Part shown: piece after piece, positions 12,481-22,578 of the stretch
Numbering within the stretch: position 1 is the stretch's first letter
Layout: every line of letters begins with the position of its first letter
Origin: Lobosporangium transversale
Lineage: Eukaryota; Mortierellomycota; Mortierellomycetes; Mortierellales; Mortierellaceae
DNA length: 64,000 bases
NCBI RefSeq assembly: GCF_002105155.1
Contig: NW_019029018.1
Coordinates: 266,001 to 330,000, forward strand
Reading direction: 5' to 3'
Made by a program: the position numbers and the translations under genes
Notes under the pieces: model-generated
The model's database searches: none
What the model was told of the DNA's origin: nothing
What the model saw: only the letters and a program-made list of their open reading frames with translations

Positions 12481-12720
12481 AGTCCGAACAGTCGCCTTTA
12501 TTCATGGAAATCAGGAGCTATCAAATATTGATTATGAAAAACTTGATGAAGCTGGACCAGGTTTTGCAAAACCAAGTCCTGAAAATCCAATTCAGTAAGG
12601 GGTAAGATGATGTGGTAAATGATATATAGACATAAAGAATTGCAAGTAACGAGTGATAAACTAGGATTGCGCTCTTCCTGAACACCTAATGGATTTCGCC
12701 TCAAAAACAAACAGCTTCTA

Positions 12721-13885
12721 CAGTCTTCATCCAACAAGCCGTAAATTTTTTACGGATTTGTGGATTTTCAATAAATATATCAAACTTTATTTCTTCTCAT
12801 TCATTCATTTTCACTCATTCTGATTCACTTCATGTCATTCAGTAAATCGCGATATTCGTTAAATAGCTCCAATTGCCTTTGAGCTGCAACCCAGCGTTTC
12901 AATAGCAGAGGGTCATCGATTTTGCCCCAAGCATCCATAAATCGCTGAAAGTTTTCTTGTAGCTCCATTTATCGTCGGACTGGATGGAGGTGACTCGAGC
13001 TCGTCTGATAGCCCTTGGGGATCTGAGTCAAGAACACTGGATTCGTAGTCAACACCATCTTCGTCATCGTCTAGATTATCGTCCTCGTAGACAATATCAT
13101 CTTCATTGTATGGGACGAAGCGATGCTTGTGCTTTTCAGATGTCGTTATCATCTTAACAGCGTCGAGGATCGACTCTGTAGGCCCTTCACAGTAGTTCAT
13201 AGTGAGGTAATTGAGGACCCCGATATCCTTTTGCTTGGTGATTTCTGCCATTCCTCGCAAGCGGTTATCAGTCACATTGAGATCTATTAAAACACACAAG
13301 GTAAAATGGTTTTTTTCTTTTTCCTTTTCCTTTTTTTCTCTCTAGAATGATAGAGATGCCGCCTTACCGAGGTCTCTTTCAGCAGCGAACCACTCCAGCA
13401 AAGCATTTTCCGCGGGTTCCATGTTTCGATCGAACTTGCGTTTGACTGCATGACTAGCTAGGAGGGGTAGCGAATTCACGTCTTGAATATACTCATTTTT
13501 TCGACGTTAAATGTCTATTGCCGTCGAAGGGCTCATGCCAAACCTGCTCCAATGGAAGAAACAGAGACTTTGAACCCTTTTGCTCGTAGTTCATCGACGG
13601 CTTCAATGAATTTCACTTTGTCGGCTAAGGAATAAGACTTGTGCAGCCTGTGCTTCTTGAGTGCATGTCTCGATCGAGAAGACTGGTTTCTAGGCTTTGT
13701 TGGGTTCATTTTTCGAAGCATAAGGATGGATGTGGGAAGTGAATGTGAAAAAAAAAAAGTGGTTACGCAAGAACATCGTATAAAAAAAAAAAAAAAAAAA
13801 GTTTGATATATTTATTGAATTGATATGAATAGAAGTGAAAATCCACAAATCCGTAAAAAATTTACAGCTTGTTGGATGAAGACTG
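12721..13885 (-). mobile_element. pogo/Tigger-like DNA transposon, non-autonomous, 1,165 bp
   Basis: The ends are terminal inverted repeats beginning CAGTCTTCATCCAACAAGC (12721) and ending in its complement GGATGAAGACTG (13885). Homology continues inward for at least 60 bp, including TTTTTTACGGATTTGTGG. TA on both sides (12719-12720 and 13886-13887) is the target duplication of the Tc1/mariner/pogo superfamily. The interior carries a minus-strand gene with the N-terminal DNA-binding helices and acidic C-terminus of a pogo transposase but no DDE domain. The element is therefore an internal-deletion derivative that would need a transposase from elsewhere. Confidence 0.85.
12913..13721 (-). pseudogene. 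Truncated pogo/Tigger-type transposase (HTH parts and acidic tail)
   Basis: The reading starts at ATG 13721 with a basic leader and the helix-turn-helix block SYSLADKVKFIEAVDELRA, as in CENP-B/pogo proteins. The frame then hits a stop at 13533-13535. A further block, ENALLEWFAAERDL, is followed by a well-formed intron (about 13282-13370, GTAAGG to TAG) that joins to DLNVTDNRLRGMAEI. This matches the second (CENPB-type) DNA-binding helix region. After about 30 residues it goes straight to an acidic D/E/S-rich tail and stops at 12913. The catalytic D-D-D region of some 200 residues is absent. It could still bind the terminal repeats if expressed. Confidence 0.65.
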
Positions 13886-14230
13886 TACTAATCAACAGGA
13901 GGAGATCAGCATGGAGCTGTAATGTTACTGCATGTGTTCATGGGTAAAGTGTGACAAATTCCCAAATAAAATCTGACTTTTAATTTTGTTTGCACAGATT
14001 CCTTTCATTCCATGCACAGCATGCTCTTCCTAATGAAATAAAAGAGCCCTACTATGAATGCTTCCAAGCATATGAGATTAGGTTTGTGGTGTGGAATTAA
14101 AATAAAACCTTCAAGAACACAGCAGTTTAAAATATAAAAAGGTCTTCATTATGTTACTCTGCTTGATTAACTCTCGCTTCCTCCTCACTTTGCTTTATTG
14201 TCTGCAAATTCACAAAGTATATACTTAAAA
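13886..14230. other. Intergenic, upstream of the acyltransferase gene
   Basis: This short gap contains no supported gene. A TATAAAAAGG sequence at about 14134-14143 lies some 90 bases before the ATG at 14231 and is a plausible TATA box for the downstream gene. Confidence 0.45.
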
Positions 14231-14643
14231 ATGGCCATCAAGACTTACTCCATCTATCCCTCTGACAAATACAATCGCCCACCTCCGCCTTCAACTATTG
14301 TACTCCATGGCTTGGATCTTCTCAATCCTCCTGCAATAATCCAAAACCATCGGTTCTTTCCCCCTTCTACCGCTTCTTTTTCCGATGTAATCGAGAAACT
14401 GACATCCTCTCTTGCTGAAGCACTCGAGTTATATCCGCCAGTCACAGGAACGGTTCATACCGATGAAGAAAAGGATGAGATCTACATCGCACTGGATTCT
14501 GCAAATATCCAGGGTACACCTTTTCTGGTTGAAACGAAAGATACTCCGTTTGCTGGCGATACGAATGATATAGCTCCTCGAAATGACCAGATTCTTCCTC
14601 CATTTGCAAGTATACTTGCTGTGAAAGCAACTCAGGTAATACA

Positions 14644-14674
<31 letters not shown>

Positions 14675-15729
14675 TTATACTCTTCATTTTACATTCAATG
14701 TCATCCTGTTACTCAACCCTTCAGCACGTTAATTATTTCTGTGGAAAATAGTTTTCATGCGGAACCATTGCGGTAGCCTCCTCCATAAATCATCAAGTAG
14801 CTGATCTACGAGGCTTTCTCGATTTCCTTGAACTCTGGGCTCAACTTGCCAGAGGCGAACCCATCGATTTTAAAGAGATTCCGAATGATTGGTCTCGTAA
14901 TCCTAGTCGATTTTTCCCTAAACTGAGCGAGGGATCAACAGAATCAGTACTTCCACCCCCTTCCCTGTTTAAAGTTGTTCCTGCTCAGGAAGCCTCATTA
15001 CCTGCATATTTCTTTCAATCACCATTTGTTTCACGCTGGAGATTCAACAAAACCTCATTGGAACAATTGAAGAGCGATTTCTCACCTCCTTCGGATGATT
15101 TGTGGATCTCGACTGGTGATGCTCTGACTGCTATTCTAACTGGCGCAATCACGCGTGCTCGCGAAAAGACAAATGCGAAAAGATTAGGAGGAAGGTCTAG
15201 CTCCGAGTCCCAGATCGAGTATTTGGCGATGGCAGCTAATGGTCGAGAAAGAGCTCCACAAAGGAACATGTCTAAACAATACTTTGGAAACTTCAATACC
15301 TTTGGGGATATTACCATTCCTCGCTCCGACCTACTCTCTCCGACCTGTGAGGCAGCTTCTCGTATAGCTCTAGCCCTTCGAACTGCTTTGAATATTCAAC
15401 ATTCACCAGAAGGCATTGCCAACAAGCTTTCTTTTCTCGAAAATCCCAAAAACACAAAACTTCCCAATCGCATTGTTTGGCCATCAGACATGATCTTATC
15501 AAACTGGTGCCAATTTGATCTGAACGGCCCCAAGTTAGATTTTGGGTGGGGAAAACCTTTTGATACAACAGCTGGTAGTGGTGGGTTCTATCCACCTGGA
15601 TACAGCAACTTGATACAGGAGAAGGATTCAGGGGATATTTTTGCTTTGTTGTCAGTGGAAATAGCAGGTGCGGATGTGTTGAAAGCTGACCCATTGTTGA
15701 ACAAGTATGCAACGATGCTCCCAGCTTAA
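14231..15729 (+). CDS. HXXXD acyltransferase (transferase family, BAHD-like)
   Basis: Enzymes of this family move an acyl group from acyl-CoA to an alcohol or amine of a small molecule. Two exons, 14231-14635 and 14752-15729, join in phase (135 + 325 = 460 residues, normal for the family). The intron holds a 29-base A run. The catalytic HXXXD is HQVAD at residues 149-153, at the start of exon 2 inside VASSINHQVADLRGF. The second family signature, DFGWG, is at residues 398-402, followed by KP. The N-terminus (YPSDKYNRPPPPSTIVLHGLD) and the FPPSTASFSDVIEKLTSSL block fit the first half of the fold. There is no signal peptide, so it is probably cytosolic. The neighbours are mobile elements and secreted-protein genes, not a biosynthetic cluster, so the substrate is unknown. 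Confidence 0.88.
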
Positions 15730-16853
15730 TGCTTATCGATATCATAATAAAATAGCATACTTCCACATATTGTGTATAATAAAAGCTCTTCTTTTTACTG
15801 ACCCCAGTAGCCAGGTGCCAGTCCTTGCAGAAGGCCCAAGGAGCCTAAGAATATCCGCTACCTCAGCTCAAAGAACCAGAAAAAGGGGGAAATGAAGCTT
15901 CTAGCGTTGTGAGAGAGTCTAACCTTACAAAGCTAAAAAGGAATACAAAACGGCTTCCCGTACCATTTTTTGACCTTGAAAAGTCGGAAACCCATATAGA
16001 TGGACAATAACTAGTTCAGTCGAGAGATAGAGAACAGATTAATGGAGGTATCTAAAATGCGCGATATGGAGGCATAGGTGAAACAGAGACAGCCCGCTCT
16101 GACGAAGAACCAAACCCATGCTTAAAATAAATTTGCAAACTATCATTTGCGCTATAGTCGACTAGAAAAATGTCGCGTTCTCATCTTTGGTAGGATCAAT
16201 AGCTAACATTTCTATTCCGTCTTTTAGGATCCATCTATATAGACTCGATTCTGAATATACTTGACACAAATAAGGCTCCTGTCGTCACTGATCTCATTAA
16301 TGCGTATGGTTCTTTCAGCTTGCTCCCTAATCGATACAACGCTTTATATTTATTTTTTTATTTCAAGTTGGGTAAAATATTAAGCAAAACCCCTTTTTAC
16401 TAAATAACTAAATTACATGAGCAACATATCCGTGTCTTATGGTAATAGAGAAGAGATTCAGATGCCTTCTTCTATAATCCAACTAAAGGTCCTCATTCTT
16501 GTCTGGGTACTTTTCAAGTTCTCTGTCAAATTTATTATCAGATTTGGTTTTACATAAAATGGAGTTGATCTCTCTATGGACCTGGGCTAAACCCCCCCCC
16601 AAAAAAAAATCACAGCTTGATTTGAATAGAACCATAAAAGGTATGACCAGCACAGTGGGTAATTTTTTTTTTTTTTTTTTTTTTTTTTTTGTATATTTTC
16701 ATCGAAAATATAAATGGGAAGGATCGAATATTAATGATGTTTAGCTAAGAAATCAGAGTTGTCGTGCTTTTTTTTAAAAATCGGTTTTCTTTTTTGCCAC
16801 TTGTTTCAGAGTTCTAATATATTACCTTTTTTGCATGAAGTCAGGCTTTTTTT
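15730..16853. other. Intergenic, start of the secreted-protein array
   Basis: 15730-16400 shows nothing I can assign. From about 16480 a diverged copy of the spacer block of the array appears (ATGGAGTTGATCTC...CCTGGGCTAAACC), followed by a C run (16592-16600), an A run and a T run (16664-16690). Confidence 0.4.
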
Positions 16854-17108
16854 TTAAGACTTGCAATGATCCTGGCCATCCGGATTATAGACGCAGCCTT
16901 TCTTACAACTTACAACTGACTGGGCCACACTGCCATAGACACCATCACATTTGTAGACGGTGTAGGGCTCGCATCCACTGAGCAAAGGAGACCGACCGCA
17001 ATGGTGTTTTCTACTTATAGTAGTCATGCAGATGCAGGCGGCATCACTGGAAGACATAAAAAAGAGAGCAACCAAGGTGATAGTAAGGAAGAGCTGAAAG
17101 GCCTTCAT
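16854..17108 (-). CDS. Small secreted eight-cysteine protein, array member 1
   Basis: 84 residues. A signal peptide (MKAFQLFLTITLVALFFMSSSDA) has a clean hydrophobic core and a small-residue cleavage site near residue 23. The mature part has the array pattern CxC, then HCG, SGC, YKC, C-KKGC and HC near the end, eight cysteines in all, expected to form four disulfides. The start is chosen because the same M-K-x-x-Q start is shared by all members. A TATA-like box lies about 95-103 bases upstream. I do not recognise a named family. A secreted defence, interaction or wall-binding peptide is an inference from size and cysteine content only. Confidence 0.8.
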   Translation of the reverse strand: MKAFQLFLTITLVALFFMSSSDAACICMTTISRKHHCGRSPLLSGCEPYTVYKCDGVYGSVAQSVVSCKKGCVYNPDGQDHCKS

Positions 17109-17202
17109 TTCCTGTGGCAGATAAGAGAAGTCAGAAGTGGAGCAGATGCTTGTAAGGCTTTTGGATAAGTTGAGAATGCAAATCAATAATTTGGTCTTCA
17201 AC

Positions 17203-17211
17203 TTTTTTATA
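17203..17211 (-). promoter_or_regulatory. TATA box, array gene 1
   Basis: On the minus strand this reads TATAAAAAA, preceded by CCAC, with the ATG about 95 bases downstream. The same CCACTATAAAAA word precedes array genes 2 and 3 at the same distance. Confidence 0.6.
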
Positions 17212-17733
17212 GTGGAAGAAAAAAAAAAGAGCTTGAATTGATACACTCCTCAGCTCATGTGCCAACAATGCGGTTTATGCACCAGCTGAAGACTCTTTTT
17301 TCACAAAGTGAAGCTTGATTGGCGTTCGTTAGGGCGCATGCATAACAGTAGATTGATCAAGTCATTGAAATTAACTTTTCGGGAAATAAAATCCAATGCC
17401 CACAAGCAAAGAAACACTTTTTACTGCTTTTGGGACGATAATATGTTAAGAGCTATTGGGTTCGCTATAAACATTAGCAGGGAAGAAACACACATATGGG
17501 GCTGAACTCATTTTGGACTTGGGTCGAAACCCTAAATGTGTCGTGGTTTGCTAGAGCAATGAAAATATGGATAGTACGGCGCATTTTTTTTTTATCTTCA
17601 TTGAAAACAAGAAAAAAAAAAGGTGATTGTAAGAAACCAAAGTGCCATTTATTTCAGAGCTCTAACATTTCGAAAAGCTCGCAATTGGCTTTTAGCTTAG
17701 AAGACTGCGACATAAGCTTTTTTTTTTTTTTTT

Positions 17734-17985
17734 TTAAGGCCTGCAATGATCCCAGCCGCCCGGGTTATAGACGCAACCTTCCTTGCAATATAAAACTTTT
17801 TGGGCCTTGCTACCATAGACGCCATCGCAGCTGTACACGATAGAGGGATTGCATCCACTGAGTAATGGAGACCAACCGCAATGCGTTTGATCCTTGGTAT
17901 TGTTGCAAATGCAGGCGGCATCACTGGAGGACATGAAAAATAGAGCAGCCAAGATGATGGCATGGGAAACCTGGAAGACTTTCAT
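17734..17985 (-). CDS. Small secreted eight-cysteine protein, array member 2
   Basis: 83 residues, with a signal peptide ending near SSSDA. The mature cysteine pattern is the same as in member 1, with long shared blocks: ACIC, SPLLSGC, CDGVYGS, GCVYNP and DHC. It is the closest relative of member 1, so this pair arose by a recent tandem duplication. Differences are concentrated between the cysteines (NNTKDQTHCGW versus MTTISRKHHCGR), as expected for a surface under relaxed or diversifying change. No intron is needed. Function unknown. Confidence 0.82.
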   Translation of the reverse strand: MKVFQVSHAIILAALFFMSSSDAACICNNTKDQTHCGWSPLLSGCNPSIVYSCDGVYGSKAQKVLYCKEGCVYNPGGWDHCRP

Positions 17986-18074
17986 TTCCGTAGAAGGCAA
18001 AAGACGTTCGAAGTGGAGGATGTACTGAGACTTGTGGGTAAGTTGAGAATGTCCATCGATAGTTTGGTTTCCAA

Positions 18075-18084
18075 CCTTTTTATA
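18075..18084 (-). promoter_or_regulatory. TATA box, array gene 2
   Basis: Minus-strand TATAAAAAGG preceded by CCAC, about 90 bases before the ATG at 17985. It is followed upstream by a 29-base A tract that may exclude nucleosomes. Confidence 0.6.
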
Positions 18085-18088
18085 GTGG

Positions 18089-18120
<32 letters not shown>

Positions 18121-19113
18121 GCAGGGGCTTTATCAGTGGGTATAACGAATTATCGTCCTTTTCCCCATCACCTTTTACTATTTTACCATTGGCATTGGCG
18201 GGGCGTCAAAGTAGTAAAAAGATATCGGTAGGAGGGAGAATATATATCCATATGGAGATATATATATATTTATATATGAGACATCCTTAGCAGGTGAATG
18301 GTAGACCGACTTGCTATGCAATTATGCATGCCATTCGGTCACATAATGCTTGGGCGTATTATGCACCTATTGTCGACTCCCTTTTACCATTTTTTTTTTT
18401 TTTTTTTTTTTTTAAGCAGGAGTAGATGACTGGAGGTTTCGCCTATTCTGTGGACTGATTTTCACCCTTAATCGAGTCTTTCTGATGATCAAAGGTTCCA
18501 AGGTTATTTCATACTGGGATTTCGCTGGTGCACAACACTACATAGTTCCCCCGCAGATTGACCACACTAGGAGCCTCCCGATAGTAAGGGTGTTCTGAAA
18601 ATAATGAGAAAAAGATAGATAAATCAATTTGCAGATAACTTTTCGATGCCTCATTGGCGTTGGAAGCTGCAAAGTAGCCTTTAGCTGCGAACAGGCTAGC
18701 TGTGCATGTGAACACTTCAAGGCTAGAGCAGAAATTTGAAAAGGGACTAAAGAGTCTCTATCTTTAGTAAAAAAAAAAAAAAAGAAAAAATATATTGATG
18801 GACTTCCATCCTAAGAAAAATACTATATCCTGTACACCAGCTGAAGACAACTCTTTCATAAAGCAAATCTTGATTGATATTCATTAGTTCCCATACATAG
18901 CAGTAGACTGTTCGAGTCACTGACACATTCTTCCGAATCTGATTTTTTCAAAAAAAGTAGTTTTTTATTGCCTTCACTATAAACAATGACAGGAGGGATC
19001 CACAATGGAGTTAAATGCCCCTTGAGCCTGACCAAAAGCCGAATGCACCAAGTTTGTTTCGAGCAAGTAATGAAGGGTACAGACAATAACGGTGCATGGG
19101 TGCTTTTCATCGG

Positions 19114-19115
<2 letters not shown>

Positions 19116-19148
<33 letters not shown>
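19116..19148. repeat. (AAT)n microsatellite
   Basis: About eleven AAT units lie between spacer block A and array gene 3. Confidence 0.9.
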
Positions 19149-19248
19149 GTTAACGAGGGTTAAAGTAAATCAGAGTTTGACGCATCTTAAAATCGACGCT
19201 TATTTAGGAGCTCATATATCTCGAATATTACTTTTTGCAACTGCCAGG

Positions 19249-19500
19249 TTAAGCATGTTCCTTGCAATGACCCTTGCCGCCCCTATCAGTGACGCAGCCA
19301 TATCTGCATCTTTTATAAACAGTAGCATAGCCATGGCCATTGCATTGGTAAAGGACATTGGGAAGGCACCCATGGAGCAAATGCGAATTACCGCAGTATA
19401 GTCCAACGACGTGTTGATTGCAGACGCAGACGGCATCACCGGATGAGATCAAAAAGAGAGCAGCCATGGCGATGGCAACAAAGATCTGGTAGAGCTTCAT
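19249..19500 (-). CDS. Small secreted eight-cysteine protein, array member 3 (diverged)
   Basis: 83 residues: signal peptide MKLYQIFVAIAMAALFLISSGDA, then VCVC, YCG, HGC, YQC, C-RYGC and HC, so all eight cysteines are kept. Between them the residues have changed widely. This member has GYATVYKRC in place of the GVYGS block and is more basic. It keeps the shared promoter. Conservation of the signal peptide and cysteines against a changed mature surface suggests it is or was functional and has diverged in target. Family not recognised. Confidence 0.78.
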   Translation of the reverse strand: MKLYQIFVAIAMAALFLISSGDAVCVCNQHVVGLYCGNSHLLHGCLPNVLYQCNGHGYATVYKRCRYGCVTDRGGKGHCKEHA

Positions 19501-19578
19501 TTTTTTGTGGCAGATGAGAGAAGTTGGAGAAGATGTTGTGAATTTTTGGATGACTAGGCTGGTAGTTGGGTTTCAAGC

Positions 19579-19588
19579 TTTTTTTATA
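19579..19588 (-). promoter_or_regulatory. TATA box, array gene 3
   Basis: Minus-strand TATAAAAAAA preceded by CCAC, about 80 bases before the ATG at 19500, matching the position in genes 1 and 2. Confidence 0.6.
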
Positions 19589-20030
19589 GTGGAGGAGGGA
19601 AGCTACTAAACCATATCAATGCAAGGATGAATCAGAATCAATATTTCAACTTTTAAGATCCTTTGCTACTTTGCTGTCCACAAATGCCAAGTAGTATAAA
19701 GATGATGAGAGAAGGCAAAGTTTCTGTTTTCAGCAGGATAAAGGCAGTCAAACAAAAATGAACGCCAGTCGACAGCACATTATTAATTTATGTATGTATT
19801 ATTGCTTGAACCTAGTACTGCTACGCTTCATGCCAGATCTAGGTTGCTGGTACGCTTCCAATCTATTGGCGGTTCCCCCTCGCCATCAAGAGTCTGAGCT
19901 GGATACAGATTTATACTTGGGAAAGCTCTTTTTGTATGTAATCAGGCCCAAGTTTGACGTCCTGAGGTTTGTAAAAAGTACGCAGCGCGAGCGGACGTAC
20001 ATAATGGAAGGGGAACGCACAGACATCTGA

Positions 20031-21237
20031 AAATAATTTTTTTAATCGCTGAGGCAAACAAGCTCATCACACACAGACTTTACTAATCAACATGAAAACT
20101 TAGACATTGCTAAAGAGGTCAATGCGGCTATTCGATATAGCATAAAGTAAAAATGAAAAAAAGAAGAGATCAAAGGCAATTACTTCTTTCTTCAATCCCA
20201 GTAACCCATTTTCTGATGACTGCTCGTTGATAATCACTCCTCTTCTTTCAAGATGATATGGAACAATGACTGACTTGCGATGTTGCTTTTGATCTTTTGA
20301 TATGCTTGTCTCTCCATATTTGAGGAAAATCTGATTAGCATCTAGAACGTTCGTTTTCATCCTTTAGCTAGTAATATATAATCGCATATTTGTATCATGC
20401 AGAATATCACATTCTCTCACCAAACAAAAGTCAATGTGCTGGTAACTCAAAATCAGTCATCGATTCTATTGCTCTCGATTCAATCATGTTCTTAGTCAAT
20501 TGCATACGTATTGCTCAAATCTCTCGCTGCTACATATTATACATTATTTATATTAGTACCGGCTCTCACGTCGCTATCAATCAGTATAAATGATCAGCAC
20601 CATCGCACCATCGTAGCAATGCTAGACTCCAGACAATAAACACCCTCTGACTTCCCCCCTAGACTTATCTTCACTTGTTACTATTTACGCAAATGAAGAA
20701 GGCATCACTGATAGTGAATTAATGGTAAGCTATGGTTGTACATGGGAGAAGCATCGCCAAGAGCACACATCCTAGGTTGCTAGGGCACAGCAAGTCTGGC
20801 CAGATTCAGAAAGATCACGTGTGCTTGATTAATTTGTTTTCATCCTTCTCATTCATTGTTCTGTCTGTCAAGCCAAGTCTCTTCGGAGTTCTTAGTTCTT
20901 CTAGGTTCCTAGGACAACAGCAGACCAATGTCCATGGTCTACACCGCGAAGGAACCTTGAAATAAGATTGCGCCACACCAGATATCTTTCTTTCTAATAT
21001 TTGGATCTCAGATGTGAAATTAACTCAACTATAGCCCGTTTCATTTGGTCATGATCTCTTATATTTTTTGAATAGCCTCGAATGTATTGACAGCCAATGA
21101 GTTTGCTTGTTGCAAGTCCGGCGAAATACCACCGACTCAATTCAATGAATGGACAATGTTCGTTGTAGTCTATTCAATCAATTCAAAATTATAAGGTATC
21201 GTGACCAAGTGTAATGGGCTGTGTCATAATTCAGAAT
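20031..21237. other. Intergenic between array unit 3 and the DIRS-like element
   Basis: No gene is supported. A minus-strand open frame of 86 codons at 20100-20360 has no recognisable domain and unbalanced composition. The last bases before the element read CAGAAT. Confidence 0.4.
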
Positions 21238-21296
21238 ATGGTCTACTGAATGGTCTACGAAGGACGACCTATTCACATTGTCATAGGTACCATGGA

Positions 21297-21396
21297 CGTA
21301 TGTGTGTCACCTTTCTTCATTGAAAATCCGACGAGAAATAAAGAAAAATAAACTAAATAAAAAGATCCCTCTGCCCTGCAACTCTGATCTACATCT
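21297..21396 (+). repeat. Left inverted terminal repeat of DIRS-like element A
   Basis: It reads from GTATGTGTGTCACC to TCTACATCT and is, as far as I can see, a perfect reverse complement of 25425-25524. Divergence begins at ACTTCTCG versus TTCTTCTCG. Confidence 0.95.
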
Positions 21397-21430
21397 ACTT
21401 CTCGAGCCAAAAAGGGGTGGTGTGGGTGGG

Positions 21431-21522
21431 ACATACGTCCATGGTACCTATGACAATGTGAATAGGTCGTCCTTCGTAGACCATTCAGTAGACCATTGTC
21501 TACGGTACCATGTCCGTATGTG
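21431..21522. repeat. Internal complementary region of DIRS-like element A
   Basis: The first about 65 bases are the reverse complement of the left outer end (21238-21302) and the last about 32 of the right outer end (25515-25547). They meet at ATGGT. In the DIRS replication model this region templates joining of the two ends into a circle. Confidence 0.93.
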
Positions 21523-21612
21523 GCTCCAGAGGGATCGCCAAAGAGAACTAAACTAAAACAAAACTAAAACTAAAAGAAAACTGAACGAAATGAACAACTA
21601 ACTAAAGAAAAT

Positions 21613-22578
21613 CTAGCCTAGAGTGCTCATGGACATGTTGTTGGAGGTGGCACTCGACAAACGGTAGTGCTTCTCGAAGACTTTCGGGGACGACCAATTC
21701 CCCTGCACCATGATATCAGCCACTGGTACGCCTGCTATAGCCGCGAGCGTAGAACCTAAGGCTCGGAGCTTAGGAGCTTTCTTGTCTCCTAAATCCATCA
21801 GCGAAGAAATCCTACTCATGTGGGAGCCAATAGTAGTCGCACGCGCCGGCTGGGTGTGGTCTTTCACAAATCTAATCAAAGGTACAATGCTTCTTGTTGG
21901 GTCCTTCGGATGAGGAGAGGTAGTGGAAGGACAAGACAGCCTGTCCAGGTAAGCGGTGTATGCGTCGACAGGGCATAGCTTCTTGTCAAAGTGAGAACCA
22001 ATGGTCACATGCTTAATGATACGTTGCCCATCACTCTTCTCTTTTGGGAAAACAACAACAAGCTGAAGCTTCCCTAACACAATCTTGGAGAGACTGACAT
22101 CTACACATCTGATGTCGTCTGGTCTCATGAAGCCACAGACGCCTAAGAGCCAACACAGCTTCCATGTAAGCTCCTCAAAAGGCAACTCCATATTTGCTGA
22201 TGACTGCCGAAAATGGTCCAAAACAGGTGTGATGTCAAAGTGACCAGACCTGGACTCAACGACACCTTCTTGCTTTCCAGCCTTGAGGAACTGGCGGTAG
22301 TATTCATCTGATCGTACTCTCTCTGGGTCACGAAATAGGGCGAGGACAGCCGACTTCATGGTCATCAGCGTGGACCACTTCAAATTGCGAGCGACCCGCA
22401 CGTAGTGTAGCCAGTTCACTACTGGGATCGCGGGGTTAATCCCTTGTTCGAACGAGCCCTCTTTCAGCCAAGTGACGAATTCAGCTTGATGCTTTTCGTA
22501 CTCTCGCTTGGTGCTCTTGGATCCTTTGTGAGCACAGATAAACTCAGTCACCGCTGGCGAGAGGCCATCTATGAGCAT
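21613..22578 (-). CDS. DIRS tyrosine recombinase
   Basis: 321 residues from ATG 22578. This enzyme would integrate the circular DNA copy. The N-terminal SAM-like core-binding half (KSTKREYEKHQAEFVTWLKE, NWLHYVRVARNLKWSTLMT) is followed by the catalytic half. Box I Arg is in GFMRPDDIRC, the second Arg in KLRALGSTLAAIAGVP and the nucleophilic Tyr in GNWSSPKVFEKHYRL. The usual His of the HxxR motif is not visible and seems replaced by Lys. The ATG overlaps the end of the RT gene (ATGCTCATAG: start and stop four bases apart), suggesting reinitiation. The same frame is open upstream through the whole element to 25338. The most similar partner in the window is the decayed recombinase at 41885-42898. 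Confidence 0.9.
   Translation of the reverse strand: MLIDGLSPAVTEFICAHKGSKSTKREYEKHQAEFVTWLKEGSFEQGINPAIPVVNWLHYVRVARNLKWSTLMTMKSAVLALFRDPERVRSDEYYRQFLKAGKQEGVVESRSGHFDITPVLDHFRQSSANMELPFEELTWKLCWLLGVCGFMRPDDIRCVDVSLSKIVLGKLQLVVVFPKEKSDGQRIIKHVTIGSHFDKKLCPVDAYTAYLDRLSCPSTTSPHPKDPTRSIVPLIRFVKDHTQPARATTIGSHMSRISSLMDLGDKKAPKLRALGSTLAAIAGVPVADIMVQGNWSSPKVFEKHYRLSSATSNNMSMSTLG

Noticed and set aside
18238-18276. ATATATATCC/GGAGATATATAT as an attachment or replication site
   Set aside because: An AT-rich imperfect palindrome in array spacer, with no other supporting signal.
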